Of a stretch of 36,319 nucleotides of DNA, positions 14,951 through 22,716 are shown piece after piece. The DNA is from a virus: IMG/VR virus record IMGVR_UViG_3300042549_010402, positions 1-36,319 of that record, one strand, 5' to 3'. The notes beneath the pieces are model-generated. The model was not told the DNA's origin and ran no database searches. It saw nothing but the letters and a program-made list of their open reading frames with translations. A program made the position numbers and the translations under genes. Each line of letters begins with the position of its first letter. Position 1 is the stretch's first letter.

Positions 14951-15889
14951 TCAGGCCGTGATGCCGGTCAGCTTGTGGTGCTTGTTGCGGCGAGCGACCT
15001 TGAGGGCGCCGCCCATCGAGACTTGCCACTGGGTGTTGTCGTTGACCTTGGCGAGCTGCTCGACGCGCAGGTCGCGGATGGTCTCGAAGCCGACGCCGCC
15101 GTCGGTAAAGTCGAGCCAGTACATCTCGGTGCTGGTGATGCCGTTGATCGACACCAAAGGGATGCCGTTGAAGCTCGGCTGCGCGCGGAGCATTCCGATG
15201 TCGACGCCGCCCTGCTGCGGGAGCACGAGGCGCGTGGGCGTCGAGCTCGCCGACGGGCCCATGATGCGCAGGTAGTTGGTGATCTGGTTGGGCGCGCAGA
15301 GGATGGCGCTCGCCACGCTGTTGTAGGGCGCGGCGCGCAGGACCTCGTGGGCGTCCTCCATGACGGCAGCGGTGAGCGCGCCACCGACGGCGGTCTCGGC
15401 GCTCGCCCACGTGCTGTAGCTCGACGCCGAGAGGCCCGCGTAGGTGCCGGTGCTGTCGACGATGGACGCAAGGCCGCGGTCCTGCGTCGATCCGAGCAGG
15501 GTGCTCTCGAGCAGCACGTACAGGTCTCGCACCGCGTTGGCGAGCTCGGCCTGGGCGATGTCCTCGAAGGCGCCGCCGGCGGCGACTTGATCGAGCAGGT
15601 GGCCGGTCACGGCCACGGGCACGCGGATGTAGAACGGCGACAGCGACGCCTGCGCAAGCGTGCGCGTGCTGTTGCTGCCCATCGCCTGGTTCTCGACGAA
15701 GATCTCGGCGCCCGTCGAGGTCGCGTACTGCACCGCCCACTTGAGGGGGGTGCCGCCCGACGGGGGGCGCATCAGCCCCTGGTTGACGAGGAGGTTGACG
15801 AAGTCCGTCGGCCTGCTGACCAGGTCGACGGGGACGCCCATGATGTTCGGGCGAAGGACCGGAGAAACGCCTGCGAGAATCTGAGTCAT
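14951..15889 (-). CDS. Major capsid protein, HK97 fold
   Basis: This 312-aa protein lies downstream of the scaffold-like gene. Typical features include an N-terminal arm (SPVLRPNIMGVPVDLVSRPT), PLKWAVQYATSTGAEIFVEN corresponding to the E-loop/strand region, the spine-helix region around AFEDIAQAELANAVRDLYVL, the P-domain stretch AVMEDAHEVLRAAPYNSVAS with ILCAPNQITNYLRIMG, and the C-terminal A-domain motif YWLDFTDGGVGFETIRDLRV. The length and gene order (portal, scaffold, capsid) agree with HK97-type capsids. ATG at 15889 has no strong ribosome site and lies directly beside a hairpin (15890-15905). Confidence 0.85.
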   Translation of the reverse strand: MTQILAGVSPVLRPNIMGVPVDLVSRPTDFVNLLVNQGLMRPPSGGTPLKWAVQYATSTGAEIFVENQAMGSNSTRTLAQASLSPFYIRVPVAVTGHLLDQVAAGGAFEDIAQAELANAVRDLYVLLESTLLGSTQDRGLASIVDSTGTYAGLSASSYSTWASAETAVGGALTAAVMEDAHEVLRAAPYNSVASAILCAPNQITNYLRIMGPSASSTPTRLVLPQQGGVDIGMLRAQPSFNGIPLVSINGITSTEMYWLDFTDGGVGFETIRDLRVEQLAKVNDNTQWQVSMGGALKVARRNKHHKLTGITA

Positions 15890-15928
15890 GCTGGTGTCTG
15901 CCAGCGGTGGCCCCCTCGCGCGGCGAGG
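15890..15928 (-). promoter_or_regulatory. Two hairpins in the leader of the capsid gene
   Basis: On the - strand CCTCGC-cgc-GCGAGG (15914-15928) is followed by GCTGG-cagaca-CCAGC (15890-15905), whose last base abuts the capsid ATG. No T-run follows, so these are not classical terminators. They could be mRNA-stability or translation-control structures between scaffold and capsid. Confidence 0.5.
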
Positions 15929-15946
15929 CCGGGGAGGGCGTGGAGC

Positions 15947-16573
15947 TTACTGTGCGAGACGGAAGCCGCGCTTGGCTGCAATGGCGCGCGCGAGCGCCGT
16001 GGCGCTGTCGTTGTTGCTCATGTTGAGCGGCGTGCCCTGCACCGGCGCGGTGATCGTCGAGGGCGCACCGCTGCCGCCGCCGGGCACCGCGGGTTTGAGC
16101 AGGTACGGCTTCGAAGCGAGGAAGCGCGCGATGGTCTGCTCGCCCGTGGTGCGCGGGTCGCCCTTGGCGATCACCTTCCCGTCGTCGGTCACGTCGAGGT
16201 CGCCGCCGACGAGCTGCGCGACCACCGCGGGGTCGATCGCGCCAGCCACGAGGGCCACGCGGTCGATCTCGGCGCGGATCAGCGTCGCGCGGTGCTTGGC
16301 CTCGAGGGCGTCGAAGCGCCTCGCGAGGTCGTCGTCGGCCTTCGTTGCGGGCTTCTCGTCGGCCTTCGTGGCGGGCGCTGCCGGGGCCGCCTGTGCCGCG
16401 GGCTGTGCCACTGCGGGCGCCGCGAGCTGGCCCTGCTGCGGGAGCCCAGCCATGCGCAGGAGGTCGGGCGGCAGGTGCACGTTGACGGTGGTGTTGCCGG
16501 GCGCAGCAGTCGCTGCGGGGGCCGCGGGCTGCGCGGCAACGGGTGCGACGGGGGCAGCGGTGGTTTCGCTCAC
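15947..16573 (-). CDS. Capsid scaffolding protein candidate
   Basis: This 208-aa protein directly precedes the capsid gene. The N-terminal 90 residues are low-complexity Ala/Pro/Gln (VAPVAAQPAAPAATAAPG), then KADEKPATKADDDLARRFDA and a helical segment of about 35 residues (LEAKHRATLIRAEIDRVALV), the usual make-up of a phage scaffold. The C-terminus ends with ALARAIAAKRGFRLAQ, a basic helix that could bind the capsid shell. I chose GTG 16573. An in-frame GTG at 16639 would add 22 residues, including CETCERVPIC, and overlap the upstream gene by 26 bases; neither start has a good ribosome site. Confidence 0.65.
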   Translation of the reverse strand: MSETTAAPVAPVAAQPAAPAATAAPGNTTVNVHLPPDLLRMAGLPQQGQLAAPAVAQPAAQAAPAAPATKADEKPATKADDDLARRFDALEAKHRATLIRAEIDRVALVAGAIDPAVVAQLVGGDLDVTDDGKVIAKGDPRTTGEQTIARFLASKPYLLKPAVPGGGSGAPSTITAPVQGTPLNMSNNDSATALARAIAAKRGFRLAQ

Positions 16574-16577
16574 GTAC

Positions 16578-16615
16578 GCGAGCGTGGCACAAATCGGCAC
16601 ACGCTCGCAAGTCTC
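16578..16615. promoter_or_regulatory. Inverted repeat plus shared 12-bp element upstream of the scaffold gene
   Basis: GCGAGCGTG (16578-16586) and CACGCTCGC (16600-16608) form a perfect 9-bp inverted repeat with a 13-base loop, immediately before the GTG at 16573. Overlapping it, CTCGCAAGTCTC (16604-16615) is identical to 21262-21273. Two GGCACA copies lie 10 bp apart (16586, 16596). Candidate protein-binding or RNA regulatory site. Confidence 0.5.
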
Positions 16616-16937
16616 ACACGCCGGAAAGTCGCGTCGCACCGCAGAGGTAGTAGCGCGCGACGTAGAGGCCTGCGCCGTCGTCGTGAGCCTCTACCCACTC
16701 GACGCACGCGGCCCGCGACGCGGCGGGCTTGATCGGCTCGCGCGTGTCGGCGCGCACCGCGCACCACCCGTGGCGATGCGGCGCGAGAGGCCGCCATGTA
16801 GACCCGTCGCCGTGCAGCGCGATGATCGCGCGCGCTTCGTCGAAGCACCCCCGCGCGCCGTCGTTGTCGAGGTCGGCGAGGCGCGCGATGCCCTCGGCCA
16901 TCTTGAGCCCCATCGCGAGAACTTCGTCGTTGCTCAT
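16614..16937 (-). CDS. Small hypothetical protein
   Basis: This 107-aa protein begins MSNDEVLAMGLKMAEGIARL. The N-terminal half is helical and the C-terminal half compact, with Trp, His and four Cys (C31, WCAVRADTRE, AACVEWVEAHDD, YLCGATRLSG). ATG 16937. It lies between neck-protein and scaffold genes on the late strand. No family recognised. The stretch WCAVRADTREPI..AACVEWVEAHDDGAG resembles small host-derived conserved proteins, but I cannot assign a role. Confidence 0.6.
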   Translation of the reverse strand: MSNDEVLAMGLKMAEGIARLADLDNDGARGCFDEARAIIALHGDGSTWRPLAPHRHGWCAVRADTREPIKPAASRAACVEWVEAHDDGAGLYVARYYLCGATRLSGV

Positions 16938-16947
16938 GCGCCGCAGC

Positions 16948-17220
16948 CTAGCCCGCCATTGCGCGGTCTGCGTCGGCGCGCGCGCCCTGCGCGAGTCGCG
17001 CGGCGTCGCAGGGCAGCGAGTAGACCGACGCCGTCGTGATCGGCTCGCGCCCGACGCGCGGGAGCACGATGTCGTAGCGGCGCGTCGAGGCGGCCGCCCT
17101 CGTCGAGCCCGGCACGGCCACGGGGGCGAGGGTGACGCGCGCGCCGGGGAGGGCGTAGCGCAGGAGCTGCTCGACCTCGTCGTGCGAGCGCACGAGGCCA
17201 TCGTCGGGGGTCGTAATCAT
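16948..17220 (-). CDS. Small hypothetical protein
   Basis: This 90-aa protein is translated from ATG 17220, which overlaps the stop of the neck-type gene (ATGA). The sequence is MITTPDDGLVRSHDEVEQLL then an alpha/beta body with TRRYDIVLPRVGREPITTAS. No membrane segment or motif is visible. Translational coupling suggests a head-morphogenesis context. Function unknown. Confidence 0.65.
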   Translation of the reverse strand: MITTPDDGLVRSHDEVEQLLRYALPGARVTLAPVAVPGSTRAAASTRRYDIVLPRVGREPITTASVYSLPCDAARLAQGARADADRAMAG

Positions 17221-17660
17221 CGCGTGTTCCTCACGGTGGCGCCCTTCACGTCGCGGTAGAGGGCGCCGGTGTCTCGGCCGATCTGCGTCGAGCCCTTGCG
17301 CTCGATGGTGCTCTTCGCGAGCGGCTTCATCTTGATGTCGCCGCCGCTGTTCGCGAGGCGGTAGACGAGGTGCTTGCGCCACGCTTCGCCCGCCGCGAGC
17401 CAGGGCAGCGTGATGGGCGCCTTGCCCTTCATGACCTTGAGCAGCGCGCCCGTGAACGCCTCGTCCATCTTCGAGATGAGCGTGTCGTTGACGGCGCGGA
17501 AGTCGCGGCCGCCCGAGGCCATCCACTTGAGCTTGTTGAGGCTCAACTGCTCGAGCTCGATGCCCACGCCGGGCACCTTGCCAATGCTCTCGCGCGCGAG
17601 CCTCGCGGCCTTCGCCACGTCAGCGATCGACGAGAGCCCGCGGATCGGGACGAAGGCCAT
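17217..17660 (-). CDS. Neck / virion morphogenesis protein (HK97 gp10 / Mu gpG-like)
   Basis: This 147-aa protein shows the pattern of head-completion proteins: an N-terminal helical region, then the C-terminal signature MKPLAKSTIERKGSTQIGRD-TGALYRDV. It resembles the P-L-S-x-x-T-hyd-x-x-K-G...hyd-x-D-T-G-x-L-x-x-S motif of Mu gpG and HK97 gp10 families. These proteins connect the portal/adaptor to the tail. The gene lies between portal and scaffold, earlier than usual, which is a little odd. ATG 17660; three bases separate it from the portal stop. Confidence 0.6.
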   Translation of the reverse strand: MAFVPIRGLSSIADVAKAARLARESIGKVPGVGIELEQLSLNKLKWMASGGRDFRAVNDTLISKMDEAFTGALLKVMKGKAPITLPWLAAGEAWRKHLVYRLANSGGDIKMKPLAKSTIERKGSTQIGRDTGALYRDVKGATVRNTR

Positions 17661-17663
17661 CGG

Positions 17664-19202
17664 TCATGCTCCTTGCGCGGGCGGCGCGATGGGCGCGGCG
17701 CGCAGCTCGGCGGTGATCGCGTCGAGCTGGGCCGGGTCCAGCGTGATCGCGGCGTTGACGCCTTGGCGCAGCACCTCGACGACGCCCTCGGGGCCCATGC
17801 GCTCGACGAGGCCCGACTGAAACAGCAGCAGCACCGAGGCCAGCGCCTCGGCGGGGTCGCGCTGCACGAAGCGTTGCGGGTAGGTCGTCGAGGCCTCTTG
17901 GGGCGACAGGCCAAGGAGGGTGGCGCACAGCGCGAGGGCGCGCTTCTCGAAGCTCTGGAGGTTCTGCGCGAACTTCATCGCCCGCGCCTCGAAGTCGCGC
18001 GACCGCACCCGCAGCGCCTCACCCGACTGCACCTGGGCGCTCGCGTCGGCCTGCACCTCGAGGCCGCTCACTCGGTAGGCCAGCGCCACGAGAAAGGCGA
18101 TGTGCGCGCGGATGTCGGCGAGAGGCTCCGCCGGGAACGTCACCCACGTGGGGGCGCCGCCACTCTCGGGCGCGGGCAGCGCCTGGTCGGGACCGACCTT
18201 CGCCGCGGTCTCCGGTTCGAGCCCGCCCTTCGACGCGGTGGGCACCGACAGAAACGGCGGCGCCCTGCGTTGAACGTCCTCGATCATCGACATGAGCTGG
18301 TAGACCTGCCGCCCGATGGCCGCGGGCGACGCCGCGAGGCTCTGGCCGCGGGGCACGCGCGATCGGCGCACGCGACGGTGGTACACGAACACCACGGGGA
18401 GGCGACCGCCGAGGGCCGAAGGCAGGGGGCCCGTGCGCGCCGGGTTGCGGGCCATGATCTCCGTGCGCGCGCTACCGACCTCCGTGCCAGCCGCGAGCGT
18501 GTGCTCGTAGACCGACCACGTCGCAGTGAGCACGCCCGTCGCGTCGTCGCGCTCGCTGCGCCACACCCACACGCGCACGTGCTGGGCGATGGCGGTCTCG
18601 TCGAGGGTGGCCTGGTCGGCGTAGGCGAACTCGCACACCCTGCCGTCGTCTTCGCGCAGCCACGCCCACGAGGCGAGGGGCACCACCGTGGCGCGCAGGC
18701 CGATGCCGGCGGCCTGCTCCTCGGCGCGGTTCGTGGCGTCGTTCCGCTCGGGCGCGTCGATCACCACCGCGGCGACGCCGTCGAGGGCAGCCGCGAGCGC
18801 GGCATCGCTGACGAGCTCGGGCCACGTCTGCCCGTCGCCGTCGAGGCTCGCGAGGTACGGCTCCAGCCTGCCCAGCGCGCGCGTGACGTTGGGCGTGATC
18901 GCGTCGAGGTACGCGTCGACGATGGGGCACGCGAGGTTGATGTACGTCGCGAGGCTCCTGCGCCGAGTGAAATTGGCCTTCGACTCGCCGGGCCACGGCA
19001 CAAGGTACGTGCGCACGGTGCCGTTGCTGACCTCGACGGCCTGTTGACGCCCCTCGTCGGTGGTCGCGACGGTGTAGCCGTAGAGTGTGGCGGTGCCGAG
19101 GGTGGCCGAGCTCGGGCGCTCCCAGGCCTCGCCGCCCTCGTAGGCGTCGGCGAGAAAGAGGCTGTAGCCGCGGTTGAGATCGAAGACGTGGGCGTGGCTC
19201 AC
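17664..19202 (-). CDS. Portal protein
   Basis: This 512-aa protein forms the dodecameric DNA channel at the capsid vertex. It lies directly after the large terminase. The N-terminal region carries RRSLATYINLACPIVDAYLD and the long C-terminal helical region contains AHIAFLVALAYRVSGLEVQA, SGEALRVRSRDFEARAMKFA and NLQSFEKRALALCATLLGL, typical of the stem/crown helices in portals of the SPP1/DUF4055 style. A large Asp/Glu-rich wing region lies between. Length is right for the family. GTG 19202 overlaps the terminase stop as GTGA. Confidence 0.82.
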   Translation of the reverse strand: MSHAHVFDLNRGYSLFLADAYEGGEAWERPSSATLGTATLYGYTVATTDEGRQQAVEVSNGTVRTYLVPWPGESKANFTRRRSLATYINLACPIVDAYLDAITPNVTRALGRLEPYLASLDGDGQTWPELVSDAALAAALDGVAAVVIDAPERNDATNRAEEQAAGIGLRATVVPLASWAWLREDDGRVCEFAYADQATLDETAIAQHVRVWVWRSERDDATGVLTATWSVYEHTLAAGTEVGSARTEIMARNPARTGPLPSALGGRLPVVFVYHRRVRRSRVPRGQSLAASPAAIGRQVYQLMSMIEDVQRRAPPFLSVPTASKGGLEPETAAKVGPDQALPAPESGGAPTWVTFPAEPLADIRAHIAFLVALAYRVSGLEVQADASAQVQSGEALRVRSRDFEARAMKFAQNLQSFEKRALALCATLLGLSPQEASTTYPQRFVQRDPAEALASVLLLFQSGLVERMGPEGVVEVLRQGVNAAITLDPAQLDAITAELRAAPIAPPAQGA

Positions 19203-20527
19203 TGTGAAAGCTCCATGACTGCGTAGCGAAGCGCATCGAGCGCGTGGTCATTCTTTTTCTGGACCTGCTCGGTGAACGCACCGTCGCGGTCTTTGCGGCG
19301 CACGTAGCCTTCGAACTCACCGATAAGGTGTGGGCACGCATCGGAGATGTAGAGCGCGCCACGAGCTGGCCCTGCGCCGAGGCTGCGCTGCGACGCGCGC
19401 TCGTTGGCCCACTCGATGCGCGCCTGCACACGGCGCAGCCCTTCGGCGACGTCGTTGTTGGCCGCGTACACCAGCACGCCGCTCGCGCGCAGGAGGCGGG
19501 CGACGAGCGCAATCGCGCCGGGGTTTGACGGGTCGCAGAACGCGCGCTGCACGCGGTGGCGCTTCGAGGCGGTGCGCATCACGGGCACCCACCCCGAGGG
19601 CGTGTCGTCGATGCCCTTCTGCCGGTGCACCTCTTCGCCCACGACGTAGAGGTCGCCGCGTCCGTCGAGGGCGACGACAACGAAGGCGCCGTAGTTCGAC
19701 CAGCCCCAATCGACGCCCGCCACGACCATGCGCCAGGCGCGCCCCTCGAGGGATGCCGCGGGCACCACGTGGACGTCGCGCGAGAAGCCCTCGTAGACCT
19801 GCCCGTCGACGGAGCCGAACTCCGCGTCGAGCCACTGCTTGCACCACGCGCGCGTCGCGCCGGGGCGCTCGCGAAGGTCGCGTTCGTAGCCCACGGGCAG
19901 GTGCGGGTTGTCGCGCGTACGGCTGCGCACCACGCGGCGGCGGCCGTCGCTCCACGAGAGTTCGTCGCCCGCGTGCGAGGCGTCGACGCCGGCGCCGAAC
20001 ATCTGCGCGGTCCAGTGCGTGCGGGTCTGCGGTGGCCCGGCGAAGACGTGGCGTCGCTGGCGGCCCGGGTACCCTCGGCGCACGCGCGCGAGGAGCACGT
20101 TGATCGGGTCTTGGCGCGTCTCGCGTGAGGCCTCGTCGTAGACCAGCCACGCCGCGTTGATGCCCTCGACGGACTTCGCGTCGACCGTCGAGCGCAGCCA
20201 GATGCGCGACACGCCTTGGTCGATGTGCAGGTCGATGTGCGGCCCGAAGAGCGGGTGCGAGCTCATGCGGTACCACGTCGACGGGATCCACCGCTGCCAC
20301 TCCGTCACCCACGACTGAAACAGCAGCGGGAACGTCGGCGCGGCCACGATGCCTTCGAAGCCGGGGTGCGTCGTCGCGGCGAGCTGCAACGCCTCGAAGA
20401 CCAGCGCCGTGGTCTTGCCCACAGCGTAGCCTGCGGCGTTCCACACGAACGACTCGGGCGCCTGGTGCACCGCCAGCTGCCGCGGGTGCGGCGCGTACTT
20501 GCGCACGATCGTGACGGGCGCGCTCAC
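19199..20527 (-). CDS. terL: Terminase large subunit (ATPase and nuclease)
   Basis: This 442-aa packaging motor carries both domains. Walker A is AGYAVGKT (32-39) and Walker B is WLVYDE (127-132) with catalytic Glu132. The ATPase coupling region follows near VFAGPPQTRTHW (161-172). The C-terminal RNase H-like nuclease has Asp273 in VVAGVDWGWSNYG, Asp332 in AFCDPSNPG and Asp427/Asp431 in KKNDHALDALRY, so all three metal-binding motifs are present. GTG 20527 overlaps the small-subunit stop as GTGA, and the stop overlaps the portal start. The packaging type (cos or headful) cannot be decided from the sequence. Confidence 0.93.
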   Translation of the reverse strand: MSAPVTIVRKYAPHPRQLAVHQAPESFVWNAAGYAVGKTTALVFEALQLAATTHPGFEGIVAAPTFPLLFQSWVTEWQRWIPSTWYRMSSHPLFGPHIDLHIDQGVSRIWLRSTVDAKSVEGINAAWLVYDEASRETRQDPINVLLARVRRGYPGRQRRHVFAGPPQTRTHWTAQMFGAGVDASHAGDELSWSDGRRRVVRSRTRDNPHLPVGYERDLRERPGATRAWCKQWLDAEFGSVDGQVYEGFSRDVHVVPAASLEGRAWRMVVAGVDWGWSNYGAFVVVALDGRGDLYVVGEEVHRQKGIDDTPSGWVPVMRTASKRHRVQRAFCDPSNPGAIALVARLLRASGVLVYAANNDVAEGLRRVQARIEWANERASQRSLGAGPARGALYISDACPHLIGEFEGYVRRKDRDGAFTEQVQKKNDHALDALRYAVMELSQ

Positions 20528-21033
20528 TCGGGCACCGCGTCGGGGTCGATGCGCGGTGTGCTCATGAAGCTGGGCACCTCGAGCGTGCTGCGCGCCCCGG
20601 TGCCGTCGGCGCGGTCGGCCTCGCGCTCAGTGATGCGGGCCTTCGCCTTCGCCGCGCGTGCCTCGGCGTTTCGCAGCGCCACGGCTGCGCGCCAGCGCAT
20701 GATCTCGAAGGCAAGCTTCGGGTCTTGCTCCGCACCGGCCAGCACCAGCTTCGAGAGCTTGGTGTCGATGGCGGCGCTGGCCTTGTCGATCTCGGCCGCG
20801 AAGGCCGCGTAGGTGCGCGCGCCGATGTCGCTGCGGTCGCCCGCGTTCCACGCGCGGCCACGCTCCAGCCACTCCGCGCAGGTGCGCCACGGCACGCCGG
20901 CCGCTTCGGCGCAGTGGCGCATCTTGGCTCCGCTCTTCCGCGCGTCGATGATCTCGGCGCCGATGGCCTCGGTGAAGGTCGTAACCCCTCGCGCGATAGG
21001 TGCGGCGGGCGCCGTCTTACCGCGCGGCGCCAC
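20524..21033 (-). CDS. terS: Terminase small subunit
   Basis: This 169-aa protein is encoded directly upstream of the large subunit. It has a basic N-terminus and a predicted helix-turn-helix (EIIDARKSGAKMRHCAEAAG, VPWRTCAEWLERGR, residues about 28-60), then a helical oligomerisation region (AAFAAEIDKASAAIDTKLSK, LAFEIMRWRAAVALRNAEAR), as in small terminases that recognise pac or cos. The C-terminal tail STLEVPSFMSTPRIDP would contact TerL. GTG 21033 lies inside the 3' end of the upstream gene (17-bp overlap). Confidence 0.8.
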   Translation of the reverse strand: MAPRGKTAPAAPIARGVTTFTEAIGAEIIDARKSGAKMRHCAEAAGVPWRTCAEWLERGRAWNAGDRSDIGARTYAAFAAEIDKASAAIDTKLSKLVLAGAEQDPKLAFEIMRWRAAVALRNAEARAAKAKARITEREADRADGTGARSTLEVPSFMSTPRIDPDAVPE

Positions 21034-21286
21034 GATCCAGCCTCACCGCGCGCGCCGGGATCTTGCCCCGCTGCGCAGTCTTCACGTCGTCGAGCGTCGT
21101 GCACAGCGCCACGCCGCGGCCCGGCAGCGCCACGCGCACCACCTCGCCCGCGCGCAGTCGCTCTGCGGCGTGGTCGATCTCGGCCGCCCGCACATCGGTC
21201 GGCGCACCGTCTGTGTCAGCTTGTGCCATCGTGCGCCGAATGTGCCATGTGCCAGCGCTTTCTCGCAAGTCTCGCCCGGCCCTCAT
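21017..21286 (-). CDS. Small hypothetical protein between helicase and terminase genes
   Basis: This 89-aa protein starts at ATG 21286, supported by the ATGA overlap with the helicase stop. A second in-frame ATG lies at 21229 (MAQADTDG). The body, RAAEIDHAAERLRAGEVVRV-ALPGRGVALCTTLDDVK, suggests a helix followed by a small barrel. The first 60 bases contain the GGCACA repeats and the 12-bp element shared with 16604-16615, so the coding start overlaps a possible binding site. Function unknown. Confidence 0.6.
   Translation of the reverse strand: MRAGRDLRESAGTWHIRRTMAQADTDGAPTDVRAAEIDHAAERLRAGEVVRVALPGRGVALCTTLDDVKTAQRGKIPARAVRLDRGAAR
21222..21273. repeat. TGTGCCA cluster and shared 12-bp element near the terminase genes
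   Basis: TGTGCCA occurs at 21222, 21241 and 21248, followed by CTCGCAAGTCTC at 21262-21273. The 12-mer recurs exactly at 16604-16615, also next to GGCACA (TGTGCC complement) copies. Location beside terS makes it a candidate packaging-recognition or regulatory site; unproven. Confidence 0.45.
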
Positions 21287-22716
21287 TCGGCATCTCCCGC
21301 CGAGGGGCCCCAGCCGCCCACGTCGTACGCGTCGGAGGTGGCGCCGCGGGCGAGCTCGCGGAAGATGCCGCGCCCGCTGTCGAAGGTCGCCTCGACGATC
21401 CCGCGCCGCGACGAGCGGCTCTTCTCGACCCTCAGCGTCACCTCGGCCACCGTGCCGCCGCCGATCTCCTTGTCGCTGTGCATCAGCAGCACGACATCGC
21501 TGTCATTCACCACCGAGGCGCCACCGAGCATGTCGTGCATCCCGGGCTTGCCGCCGCGGTTGCCCTCCTGCGTAAACTGATTGAGCACCAGCACGGCCAC
21601 GTTGCGGCTCAGCGCCAGGCGCTTAAGGGTCTTCATCGAGGCGGCCACGAGGTCGTGCGCCTTGGCTTCGCGCGAGGCCTCGGGGTGGCGCTGCAGAAGC
21701 CCGATCCAGTCGACCGCGACGATGCGGGCCGCGGGCGAGGCGTAGGTGTAGGCGCGCACGTCGAGGGCCGACACGTCGCCCGAGCCATCGAAGTCGATCG
21801 GGAGCGCCGATCGGGCGTCGAGGGACTGCGCGACGGCCTGCAGCTGGTGAGCGCTCAGGCGCCCGTCGCGGATCTGCGCCTGCGTCAGCGCGCAGTCCCA
21901 CGCTGCGTGCCGCGTGAGCATCTCGGCGCCGGACATCTCCAGCGACCACCAGAGCACCCGCGCAGGCGCCTCCCCGCGGGGCGTCGCGTGGGCCATGAAC
22001 GCGCGGGCGTTGTGCTCGAGCACCTGCGCAAGCAGCGCCGTCTTGCCGCGCCCCTGCGCGCCCGCGATGGTCACCACCTGCCCCGCCGCGAAGCCGCCCG
22101 TGATGTCGTCGAGGCGCGGCAGGCCGAAGGTGAGGGGGCACACGTCGCCCGCACCCGCCGCCTCGATGCGGTTCCACGCTTCGAGCGCGTGCTCGCCGAA
22201 GGGCCGAGGGCCGCCGCGAAGGGTCATCTCCGACGAGGCACGCAGGGTGTCGAGGGCGCGCGCGATGGCATCGTCGGGCGACTCGATCGACCGCAGCTCG
22301 CCCCGGGCGCGCGCCAGCGCTGCGTCGACCCTGCGGGCATCGGCGAGGCGCCGCACGAGGCGCGCATGGGCCTCGAGGGCGTGGCCCGTCAGGATCTCGT
22401 CGGTGATCTCCGCGAGGTACTGCGCGCCGCCCACGGTGTTGAGGCGGTCCCAGCGGCGCAGCTGGTCAGCGAGAGTGCGGACGTCGAGCTCGACGCCGGC
22501 GCCCAGCACCGCCACGATGGCCGCGTAGATCGTGCTGTGGGCCGGGGTGGCGAAGTCGCTCTCGATCTCGACGCGGCCCTCGACGGCTGCCGGCCGAATG
22601 GCGCAGCGGAGGATCTGCGAGGCGCGGGCGAAGGTGCCGCGGGCCTGGGACTCGTCGAGCAGGATGGCGCCGAGGATGGCGCGCTCCGCCGAGGCATCGG
22701 TGAATGCGTCGCTCAC
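21283..22716 (-). CDS. Replicative DNA helicase, DnaB family
   Basis: This 477-aa protein unwinds DNA at the phage fork. The N-terminal DnaB domain covers about 8-120 (ASAERAILGAILLDESQARG, YLAEITDEILTGHALEAHAR). The RecA-like domain begins near LTFGLPRLDDITGGFAAGQV. Walker A is GAQGRGKT (219-226), catalytic Glu260 sits in VLWWSLEMS, Walker B Asp336 in IVAVDWIGLLQR, a sensor Gln380 in VAVLVLNQFTQEGN, and candidate Arg fingers are at 437-438. Length is that of bacterial DnaB, so it can replace or compete with the host helicase. Its start overlaps the stop of the initiator-like gene, the lambda O-P arrangement. Confidence 0.9.
   Translation of the reverse strand: MSDAFTDASAERAILGAILLDESQARGTFARASQILRCAIRPAAVEGRVEIESDFATPAHSTIYAAIVAVLGAGVELDVRTLADQLRRWDRLNTVGGAQYLAEITDEILTGHALEAHARLVRRLADARRVDAALARARGELRSIESPDDAIARALDTLRASSEMTLRGGPRPFGEHALEAWNRIEAAGAGDVCPLTFGLPRLDDITGGFAAGQVVTIAGAQGRGKTALLAQVLEHNARAFMAHATPRGEAPARVLWWSLEMSGAEMLTRHAAWDCALTQAQIRDGRLSAHQLQAVAQSLDARSALPIDFDGSGDVSALDVRAYTYASPAARIVAVDWIGLLQRHPEASREAKAHDLVAASMKTLKRLALSRNVAVLVLNQFTQEGNRGGKPGMHDMLGGASVVNDSDVVLLMHSDKEIGGGTVAEVTLRVEKSRSSRRGIVEATFDSGRGIFRELARGATSDAYDVGGWGPSAGDAE

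Noticed and set aside
16585-16616. Sigma54 promoter (TGGCAC ... TTGC)
   Set aside because: GGCACA copies are present here and near 21.24 kb, but the required -24/-12 spacing to a TTGC element is not met on either strand.
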